Of a stretch of 6,797 bases of DNA, positions 1 to 5,305 are shown piece after piece. The DNA comes from an uncultured Gemmatimonadota bacterium (lineage in GTDB: Bacteria > Gemmatimonadota > Gemmatimonadetes > Longimicrobiales > Gaopeijiaceae): NCBI GenBank assembly GCA_938030915.1, contig CALHIO010000347.1, forward strand, positions 1 to 6,797, read 5' to 3'. Each line of letters starts with the position of its first letter. Position 1 is the first letter of the stretch. Both the position numbers and the translations under genes were made by a program. The notes beneath the pieces are model-generated. The model saw nothing but the letters and a program-made list of their open reading frames with translations. It was not told where the DNA came from and did not search any database.

Positions 1-1019
1 TTGAAGAAGTACGTGACGTGGGCGTACTTCTCCGTCTCGGCGACCTTCAGCTGGCGCTTGCCGAGGGAGGCGAGGTACTCGGAGAGCCCGACACGGACGT
101 TCTCTGGTGGGAACGCGATGGTGACCGGTAGTCCCTCCCCGTACTCGGTCATCGTCACGATCGTCGCCGGCCGATCACCCGTCCTCTCGAAGCCGTCGAA
201 GTCGTCGCTCGACAAAGCGGCGGTCAGCTGCCGCATCCGGTCGGACCGGAAGTTCATCAGGATGACCACGTCGTCGGCCGAGACCCCATCCTCCGCAACG
301 CCACGCATCCCCGTCGGAAGGACGAATTCGTCCGTAGTCCCGTCGTCGTGGCTCTGCTGCAGGAATCCGAGGTCGTCGGCCCAGACCTCGGCCTGACCTG
401 AGACGATCAGGTCGTACCCCTTCTGCGTCCGGTCCCAGCGGCGGTCGCGGTCCATGCTCCAGTAGCGGCCGCAGACCGTTGCGATCGCCCATTCCTCACT
501 GCGCGCACACGCGTGATCGATCTCGGCCAGGTAGCCGATACCTCCCGTGGGCGACGTATCACGCCCGTCCGTAATGCAATGCACCCGGACAGGCACGTCC
601 GCCGGCAGCAGATCGAAGAGCGCCATGAAATGCCGGGTGTGACTGTGCACACCGCCGTCGGATACGAGCCCGACTACGTGGATCTTCGAATCCGCGGCCC
701 GTACCTGCTCCACCAGACCGTCGAGTCCAAGGGCCGCAGCGAACCCGCCGTCCGCGATCGCCTTGTCCACCCGAGCGATGTCCTGATACACCACCCGACC
801 GGCTCCCAGGTTGAGATGCCCGACCTCCGAGTTGCCCATCTGCCCCTCGGGCAGTCCTACGTCCGCGCCCGAGCACGCCAGCCGCGTATGGGGAAAGACG
901 TCGTGCAGGCGCCGGAACGTGGGGACGTCCGCCAACTCAACCGCGTTTCCCTCGGTCGGCTCGCCTTCGAAATCGGAGTGACCCCAGCCGTCGAGAATGA
1001 CCAGGAGGACCTTACGCAT
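1..1019 (-). CDS. gpmI: 2,3-bisphosphoglycerate-independent phosphoglycerate mutase, 3' end cut by window
   Basis: Interconverts 3-phosphoglycerate and 2-phosphoglycerate in glycolysis/gluconeogenesis in the cytoplasm, using two metal ions and a phosphoserine intermediate. The 339 visible residues start MRKVLLVILDGWG, with metal-ligand Asp10. The catalytic serine motif GQMGNSEVGHLN puts the phosphorylated Ser at residue 64. Further family signatures follow: SDGGVHSH (His125), DGRDTSP (151-157), GRYWSMDRDRRWDR (184-197), NFRSDR (256-261) and AETEKYAHVTYFF (327-339). Family members are about 510 residues, so the C-terminal phosphatase-domain remainder lies beyond base 1; this is a window cut, not a broken gene. 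The ATG at 1019 is forced: the only in-frame codons upstream reach a TGA four codons earlier. Its ribosome-binding site is weak (GAAG about 9 bases upstream). The gene is divergent from the aminotransferase. The family call is very secure. Confidence 0.97.
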   Translation of the reverse strand, partial: MRKVLLVILDGWGHSDFEGEPTEGNAVELADVPTFRRLHDVFPHTRLACSGADVGLPEGQMGNSEVGHLNLGAGRVVYQDIARVDKAIADGGFAAALGLDGLVEQVRAADSKIHVVGLVSDGGVHSHTRHFMALFDLLPADVPVRVHCITDGRDTSPTGGIGYLAEIDHACARSEEWAIATVCGRYWSMDRDRRWDRTQKGYDLIVSGQAEVWADDLGFLQQSHDDGTTDEFVLPTGMRGVAEDGVSADDVVILMNFRSDRMRQLTAALSSDDFDGFERTGDRPATIVTMTEYGEGLPVTIAFPPENVRVGLSEYLASLGKRQLKVAETEKYAHVTYFF

Positions 1020-1032
1020 ACGATGTCTTCAT

Positions 1033-1057
1033 GGGGTTGAACGACGCGTTCAGCCCC
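1033..1057. repeat. Hairpin (inverted repeat) just upstream of gpmI start
   Basis: The arms GGGGTTGAACG (1033-1043) and CGTTCAGCCCC (1047-1057) pair over 11 positions with a 3-base loop. Ten are Watson-Crick pairs. The remaining pair (1037/1053) is G-U in a plus-strand transcript but A-C mismatched in a minus-strand one. It begins 14 bases upstream of the gpmI start, so it could be an operator or a leader structure in the gpmI mRNA. No T-run follows on either strand, so a simple terminator is unlikely. Confidence 0.55.
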
Positions 1058-1246
1058 TCAATGTGGCCAAGATCGGCGACGAACGCATCGTCACCACCTC
1101 GTCTGCTCGCGGACCACGGCACGACGCAGGTCGACCGGGCTCCGGGGGGATCGATCTGGGTGCGCCACCCTTTTCCTCGTCCGCACGGCCACCTACGATC
1201 CCGACCCTTCCGGGGCGACGTCGCCCTTCCCAGGTCCGAAACCAGC

Positions 1247-1251
1247 AGGAG
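1247..1251 (+). promoter_or_regulatory. Ribosome binding site deciding the aminotransferase start
   Basis: AGGAG lies 6 bases before the GTG at 1258. It supports this GTG over the in-frame ATG at 1279 and over upstream in-frame starts that overlap gpmI. Confidence 0.7.
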
Positions 1252-1257
1252 CAGGTC

Positions 1258-2376
1258 GTGCGCTATTCGCCCTTCCGCATGGAACGGTGGCAGTCCACCT
1301 ACGAGCACCGCGTCGAAATCAACCTGTCCGAAAGCGGGGTACACCCGCTCACCACGGATGACCTCATCGAGCTCTCCGGACGAGATGTCGACGTCGGCTC
1401 GACCCTCCTCGGGTACGGCCAGTCCAACGGTTCGGACGAGCTCCGGTCCCTCATCGCCGGCCAGTACGAGGACGCCAGCGACGCGTCCGTGCTCGTCACG
1501 ACCGGCGGAGCCGAGGCGAACTTTACCTGCTTCTGGCACCTCTTCGAGGGGGATGCCAAGGCCGCCATCATCCTCCCGACCTACGGACAGGTCCCCGGCC
1601 TTCTGGAGTCCTTTGGCACGCGACTGACGGGCGTGAACCTCCGCGAGGAGGATGGGTGGCAGCCGGACCTGGACGCTCTGGAGGCCGCGCTGGTCGACGG
1701 AGCGTCGTTCGTTCTCATCACGAACCCGAACAACCCGACCGGCGCGTCCCTCACACGGGCCTCGATGGATGCGATCGCCGAGATGACCGAGCGGCACGGT
1801 GCCTGGATCCTTGCGGACGAGGTGTACGCCGGGGCGGAGAGCGGCGACGAGCGCACACCGTCCTTCTGGGGCGTCCACGATCGCGTGCTCGTGACGAACT
1901 CCCTTTCGAAGGCATACGGGCTGCCTGGCCTCCGCCTCGGATGGATCGTCGGCCCGGAAGGCATCATGGAAGAGCTCTGGGGGCGGACCGACTACACGAC
2001 GATCGCTGTGGCATCGATCTCCGACCAGCTGGCCTGCGTGGCGCTCGAGCCCGACACCCGTGAGCGGATCGGTGAGCGTACGCGAGGGATCGTCCGGAAG
2101 AATCTCGGTGTGCTCGAAGACTGGATGTCGGCGCAGGAGGGTCGTTTTCGGTATCAGCCACCGGACGCAGGCGCGATCTGCTACACGCACTACGACGCCC
2201 CGGTGAACTCCAGTGAATTCGCGGAGAAACTGCGCGTCGAAAAGTCGGTGCTGGTCGTCCCCGGTGACCACTTCGGCATGGACCACTTCATCCGGCTCGG
2301 TTTCGGGAATCCGGAGAACGAGCTCCTCGAAGGTCTGGGGCGGATCCGGGACGCGTTCGACGAGGTCGGCGGCTAG
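1258..2376 (+). CDS. PLP-dependent class I/II aminotransferase, capreomycidine-synthase-like subgroup
   Basis: A fold-type-I pyridoxal-phosphate enzyme of 372 residues, normal for the family, predicted cytoplasmic. Visible motifs in order: LGYGQSNGSDELR (51-63, substrate/PLP entry region); TTGGAEAN (81-88, phosphate-binding turn); NPNNPTGA (156-163); ADEVYAG (186-192), whose Asp187 and Tyr190 contact the cofactor ring; NSLSKAYGLPGLRLGW (214-229) with Schiff-base Lys218 and phosphate-binding Arg226; and IRLGFGN (345-351), whose Arg346 should bind the substrate carboxylate. All catalytic residues are present, so it should be active. The N-terminus (MERWQSTYEHRVEINLSESGVHPLT, residues 8-32, two runs MERWQSTYEH and NLSESGVHPLT) resembles VioD/capreomycidine-synthase-type enzymes by recollection. 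The substrate cannot be deduced, and general aspartate/aromatic aminotransferase activity is equally possible. The GTG start was chosen for its AGGAG site. A same-strand amidohydrolase follows after 121 bases. Confidence 0.9.
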   Translation: MRYSPFRMERWQSTYEHRVEINLSESGVHPLTTDDLIELSGRDVDVGSTLLGYGQSNGSDELRSLIAGQYEDASDASVLVTTGGAEANFTCFWHLFEGDAKAAIILPTYGQVPGLLESFGTRLTGVNLREEDGWQPDLDALEAALVDGASFVLITNPNNPTGASLTRASMDAIAEMTERHGAWILADEVYAGAESGDERTPSFWGVHDRVLVTNSLSKAYGLPGLRLGWIVGPEGIMEELWGRTDYTTIAVASISDQLACVALEPDTRERIGERTRGIVRKNLGVLEDWMSAQEGRFRYQPPDAGAICYTHYDAPVNSSEFAEKLRVEKSVLVVPGDHFGMDHFIRLGFGNPENELLEGLGRIRDAFDEVGG

Positions 2377-2430
2377 CGCACTCAGGGGGCGGGACATCGC
2401 GCGACCCTGCGCTGGCGACCGCACGTGGGG

Positions 2431-2470
2431 CTGGGTACGATCCGACGTTTCCACTCGGACTCGTACCCAG
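2431..2470. repeat. Long hairpin between aminotransferase and amidohydrolase
   Basis: CTGGGTACGA (2431-2440) and TCGTACCCAG (2461-2470) are perfect 10-base inverted repeats. The stem continues inward with TCCGA (2441-2445) pairing TCGGA (2455-2459). Only C2460 bulges, and a 9-base loop remains, giving 15 bp in total. It sits 54 bases after the aminotransferase stop and 27 bases before the amidohydrolase ATG. There is no T-run after it, so it may be a Rho-dependent or weak terminator, an attenuator/mRNA-processing structure, or a dyad operator controlling the downstream gene. Confidence 0.75.
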
Positions 2471-2497
2471 ACGATCTCCTCTACCGCAACGACCTCC

Positions 2498-4207
2498 ATG
2501 CAGCGCACTGCCCTCACCGCGATCCTCGCGTTCACGATTTCCCTGGTCACGCCGCTGGCCGCCCGCGCTCAGGACACCGGCCCGTTCGACATGCTCGTTC
2601 TGGGCGGCCGGGTCCTCGATGGAACCGGCAATCCCTGGTTCCGTGCCGACATCGGAGTGCGTGACGGCCGGATCGTGGCGGTCGGGATGCTCGACAACGC
2701 GACTGCGGATCGAGTGGTCGACGCGACGGGCCGCTACGTGTCGCCGGGCTTCATCGACATCCATTCGCATGCGGACGACGGAAGCGCGCGTATCGGTGGA
2801 TCCACGATCCGCACGGATTCGATCCACCGTAAGTCCGCACCGAACGTCGTCTCCCAGGGCGTGACCACCGTGGTCGTGAATCACGACGGGCGTTCCCCGT
2901 GGCCGATCCGTGATCAACGCTCGATCCTGGAGCGGCAGGGCGTCGGCCCGAACGTGATGCTCATGGTGGGGCACGGGACCGTACGTCGAGAGGTCATGGG
3001 CGATGACGTCCAGCGCCCCGCGACGGACGCCGAGGTGCACGAGATGCAGATGCTCGTCCGGCAGGCGCTCGAGGAGGGTGCCGTCGGGATGTCCGCAGGG
3101 CTGGAGTACGTCCCCGGACGTTGGAGCACCACCGAGGAGGTCGCACGCGTCGCCGAGGAGCTGGTCGCCTTCGACGGGGTGTACATCTCGCATGAGCGCT
3201 CGGAGGGCGCCGACCCGATGTGGTTCTGGCCCAGCCAGGACGAGCCGGGCCCGCCCACCCTGCAGGATGCGGTGATGGAGACGATCGAGATCGGGCGCCA
3301 CTCCGGGGCCCGGGTCGTCGCCTCGCACATCAAGGCGAAGGGCGCGCACTTCTGGGGATCCAGCGGAAGTGCGATCCAGCTCATCCAGCGGGCGCGCGAC
3401 GAAGGTGTCCGCGTGTGGGCGGACCAGTACCCGTACGCCACCAGCGGCTCCGATGGCAACACGCGCCTGATCCCCGCCTGGGCCACCTCTTCCCGGGATG
3501 TCGACGCGTCCCCGGCGGAGCAGCTCCGCATGGTCGTGGCCGACGCGGAGCGGAACGCCATGGTGCGACGGGACATCGAGCACGAAATCCGCCGTCGAGG
3601 TGGCGCGGACCGCGTGGTGATCTTCGAGTACCCGCGGGAGGAGTGGGTCGGCAAGAGCCTCCGGGAGGTCGCGGACGAGCGCGGTGTGGACCCCGTGCAG
3701 ATGGCGATCGATCTGCAGCTCGAGGGTGACCCGGACCGCCGGGGCGGCGGCCGGCTACGCGGCTTCTCCATGTCGGAGATCGACGTCGAGAACTACGCGG
3801 CACAGCCGTGGGTGGCGACCGCCTCGGATGGAGGGATCGCGGTCGAATCGGACGGCTCCGTTCACCCGCGCTACTACGGAACGTTTCCGCGCAAGATCCG
3901 GCACTACGCGATGACCGCGGGGGCCCTTTCGGTCGAGGCGGCGATCCGGTCTCAGACCTCCCTGCCTGCCCGGATCATGGGGCTTCAGGACCGCGGCGAG
4001 ATCCGCGTCGGTCACTGGGCAGACCTGGTCGTCTTCGACATGGAGACCATCGCCGACGAAGCCACCTTCTTCGAGCCGCATCAGCACGCGAGCGGGATCG
4101 ACCACGTCATCGTGAACGGGGAGTTCGCCGTGGAGGACGGAGAGATTCTCTTTTCGCTGCCGGGTCGGGTCATTCCCTCGCGGCGGGGAGGGCGTCCGGC
4201 GAGCTGA
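2498..4207 (+). CDS. Exported N-acyl-D-amino-acid deacylase (D-aminoacylase)-type amidohydrolase
   Basis: Predicted zinc-type metal hydrolase that removes an acyl group from N-acyl-D-amino acids or related amides, outside the cytoplasmic membrane. The 569-residue protein begins with a signal peptide: Arg3, a hydrophobic core 4-20 and an ARA cleavage site, giving mature Gln25. Amidohydrolase-superfamily ligands are visible: GFIDIHSHAD (His89, His91), YISHERSEG (His232), VASHIKAKGAHFWG (His277) and TASDGG (Asp444). D-aminoacylase family signatures include GHGTVRREVMG (158-168), GMSAGLEYVPG (197-207), DQYPYATSGS (309-318), HPRYYGTFPRK (456-466), and a C-terminal GEIRVGHWADLVVFD (500-514) typical of the second beta-sandwich lobe. 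The bridging Cys of classic D-aminoacylase (in a GNCG motif) aligns here with NHDG (128-131), i.e. Asp130. The ATG at 2498 is chosen because the signal peptide starts there; no good ribosome-binding site is visible. True substrate is unproven; dihydroorotase-like or other amide hydrolysis remains possible. Confidence 0.88.
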   Translation: MQRTALTAILAFTISLVTPLAARAQDTGPFDMLVLGGRVLDGTGNPWFRADIGVRDGRIVAVGMLDNATADRVVDATGRYVSPGFIDIHSHADDGSARIGGSTIRTDSIHRKSAPNVVSQGVTTVVVNHDGRSPWPIRDQRSILERQGVGPNVMLMVGHGTVRREVMGDDVQRPATDAEVHEMQMLVRQALEEGAVGMSAGLEYVPGRWSTTEEVARVAEELVAFDGVYISHERSEGADPMWFWPSQDEPGPPTLQDAVMETIEIGRHSGARVVASHIKAKGAHFWGSSGSAIQLIQRARDEGVRVWADQYPYATSGSDGNTRLIPAWATSSRDVDASPAEQLRMVVADAERNAMVRRDIEHEIRRRGGADRVVIFEYPREEWVGKSLREVADERGVDPVQMAIDLQLEGDPDRRGGGRLRGFSMSEIDVENYAAQPWVATASDGGIAVESDGSVHPRYYGTFPRKIRHYAMTAGALSVEAAIRSQTSLPARIMGLQDRGEIRVGHWADLVVFDMETIADEATFFEPHQHASGIDHVIVNGEFAVEDGEILFSLPGRVIPSRRGGRPAS

Positions 4208-4222
4208 ACGGCGACCCGGTCG
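4208..4222. other. Convergent gene junction
   Basis: Only 15 bases separate the stop of the plus-strand amidohydrolase from the stop of the minus-strand ArsC-like gene. No hairpin with T-run is visible here on either strand, so termination presumably lies inside the opposing genes or is Rho-dependent. Confidence 0.6.
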
Positions 4223-4576
4223 CTACGTCTCCCGAAACAGCGCCCGAACGTTTTCGATGGGCCGCCCCAGCACCGCCCGGTCACCCTTCACGATGATCGG
4301 GCGCTGGAGCAGTCCGGGGTGCTCGACCATCGCTGCAACCACCCACGCGTCGTCGACCGTCTCGTCGTCGAGTCCGAGGTCGCGGTACGCTGGATCGCGT
4401 GTCCGCAGCACGTCCCGTGCTGAGAGGTCGGCCTTGGCCAGGACATCCCGAAGCGTCACCTCATCGAGAGGATCGACGAAGTAGTCCACACGCTCGAAGG
4501 GCACGCCTTCTTCCTCGAGAAGCTTCACGAGCTTCCGGCATGTGGTTCAGGTGGGTTTCTCGTAGACGGTCAGCAC
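4223..4576 (-). CDS. ArsC/Spx-family thioredoxin-fold protein, candidate selenoprotein (in-frame TGA at codon 10)
   Basis: Belongs to the arsenate-reductase-like (ArsC/Spx/YffB) family, small cytoplasmic thioredoxin-fold proteins that reduce arsenate or perform other thiol redox work. With GTG at 4576 as start the protein has 117 residues, matching the usual 115-120. It begins (V/M)LTVYEKPT, then TGA, then TTCRKLVKLLEEEGVPF. The TGA (4547-4549, codon 10) replaces the first Cys of the C10-x-x-C13 redox pair known from Spx-type proteins; Cys13 is intact. Homology continues without break on both sides: the beta strand LTVYEKPT before it, and RTRDPAYRDLGL (59-70) and RPIIVKGDRAVLGRPIENV (93-111) after it, the latter two carrying family-conserved arginines. 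A hairpin after the TGA has SECIS-like spacing and shape, so I read codon 10 as selenocysteine. Alternatives are a point-mutated pseudogene or a sequencing error (TGC to TGA). The start has only a weak GGGG upstream. It follows the SRAP gene by 54 bases. Arsenate as real substrate is unproven. Confidence 0.78.
4519..4535 (-). promoter_or_regulatory. Candidate bacterial SECIS hairpin downstream of the TGA
   Basis: On the minus strand GAAGCT (4535-4530) and AGCTTC (4524-4519) form a perfect 6-bp stem around the 5-base loop CGTGA (4529-4525). The loop starts 17 bases after the TGA, inside the window of roughly 16-37 bases I recall for bacterial SECIS elements. It has a G in the first two loop positions, another recalled feature recognised by SelB. 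A G-U pair extends the stem by one (4536/4518). A possible lower stem pairs the CAC and GCC segments just after the TGA with GGCGTG further downstream, with a 2-base bulge. The element lies within coding sequence, as in bacterial selenoprotein genes. Confidence 0.65.
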
Positions 4577-4630
4577 GGTGGCCCCGGGCGAGTCGGCAGC
4601 AAGGATGGCGTTGGGCAGAAGGTAGCCTGG

Positions 4631-5299
4631 TCAGCCCCCGAGTGGCACGATCAGCGACTCGTCGTCTTCGGCCGGCGTATTCACGCGCGTGCTCACGGCA
4701 TGAGACACGAACGTCCCGCCCGCGGGCGGATGAAGGAGCGCCTTCACTTCGCTTGGCGACGCATCACGATCCAACCACATGGCCCGGTCGGCCTCGAAGA
4801 TCACGACCGGCATGCGGTCGTGGATCTTCCGCACGTCGTCGTTCGCGTCGGTCGTGAGGATCGCGAAGGTGTGGAGCGGTTCGTGCCCGGGGCGTTCCCA
4901 ACTGTCCCACAGACCCGCGAAGGAGACTACGCCCCCACCGGCGGGGTGAATCCAGAACGGTGTCTTCCGGCCGCCGTCCGGGGCGGGCTGCCATTCGTAA
5001 AAGCCGTCCGCCGGCACGAGGCAGCGCCGGCGAGAGAGAGCCTCCCGAAAGGACGGCTTCATCGGGGCGGACTCGGCCCTGGCATTGATGAAGCCGCGCC
5101 CCGGCTCATCCATCCACCGCGGCACCAGCCCCCACGTCAGGAGCCCCATGCGACGTCCTCGGGCGTCCTCGGCGACGATCGGGGCCCGCTGTCCGGGAGC
5201 GACGTTGAAGCGCGGCGGCCAATCGAAGGTGGGCTTGGGCACGTCGAAGGCCTCGACGAGATCCACCGGAGGCGTCGCGAGGGCGTATCGACCACACAC
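4631..5299 (-). CDS. yedK: SRAP/YedK-family abasic-site-processing protein
   Basis: SRAP (HMCES/YedK) proteins form a covalent thiazolidine crosslink with abasic sites in single-stranded DNA, shielding them from error-prone repair. The family was first annotated as an SOS-response-associated peptidase. The 222-residue protein starts MCGRYAL, so Cys2 becomes the N-terminal catalytic residue after Met removal; this fixes the GTG at 5299 as start. Active-site residues visible: RFNVAPGQ (30-37), FINARAES (70-77) with Asn72, ADGFYEW (97-103) with Glu102, and KIHDRMPVVI (158-167) with His160. These correspond to the Cys2/Asn/Glu/His set of E. coli YedK. The domain is complete and the length is normal (about 220). 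It begins 6 bases after the stop of the desuccinylase-like gene, suggesting translational coupling. No LexA-type box can be identified. The TGA stop is in the same frame as the ArsC-like gene downstream. Confidence 0.95.
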   Translation of the reverse strand: MCGRYALATPPVDLVEAFDVPKPTFDWPPRFNVAPGQRAPIVAEDARGRRMGLLTWGLVPRWMDEPGRGFINARAESAPMKPSFREALSRRRCLVPADGFYEWQPAPDGGRKTPFWIHPAGGGVVSFAGLWDSWERPGHEPLHTFAILTTDANDDVRKIHDRMPVVIFEADRAMWLDRDASPSEVKALLHPPAGGTFVSHAVSTRVNTPAEDDESLIVPLGG

Positions 5300-5305
5300 G
5301 ACCGG

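Larger units (their letters stand above)
1020..1257. promoter_or_regulatory. Divergent intergenic region, gpmI / aminotransferase
   Basis: About 238 bases lie between the divergent starts of gpmI and the aminotransferase, so promoters for both should be here. I cannot point to convincing -35/-10 boxes; the region is as GC-rich as the genes. It holds the 1033-1057 hairpin next to gpmI. It also holds a minor 5-bp hairpin (1158-1170) followed by four T on the plus strand. The aminotransferase frame stays open through the spacer, but its translation there resembles no N-terminus. Confidence 0.5.

Noticed and set aside
1012..1032. Six-codon upstream frame (MKTSYA) on the minus strand overlapping the gpmI start
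   Set aside because: There is no ribosome-binding site, and frames this small arise by chance; a coupling role cannot be supported.
1158..1174. GGGTG/CACCC hairpin followed by TTTT as a terminator
   Set aside because: The stem is only 5 bp with a short T-run, and no plus-strand gene ends upstream that needs termination.
997..1257. N-terminal extension of the aminotransferase frame to an ATG at 997
   Set aside because: It overlaps the gpmI start, its translation resembles no aminotransferase N-terminus, and a good AGGAG site precedes the GTG at 1258.
2213..2497. Upstream extension of the amidohydrolase frame into the aminotransferase gene
   Set aside because: The extension overlaps conserved aminotransferase sequence, and the ATG at 2498 begins a clean signal peptide.
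1012..2550. 512-codon open frame on the minus strand opposite the aminotransferase
   Set aside because: It lacks recognisable motifs and lies antisense to a fully conserved gene. Long shadow frames are expected in GC-rich DNA.
2288..3583. 431-codon minus-strand open frame opposite the amidohydrolase
   Set aside because: Its composition is Arg/Gly/His-rich with no family motif; it is antisense to a well-supported gene.
4223..4528. Short ArsC-like protein starting at the internal GTG 4528
   Set aside because: It would lack the first beta strand and the whole redox motif, and it leaves the family-matching sequence YEKPT upstream of the TGA unexplained.
4547..4549. Reading the TGA as evidence of a pseudogene
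   Set aside because: It is the only disruption, it falls exactly on the catalytic Cys codon, and it is followed by a SECIS-like hairpin. Not excluded, but less likely.
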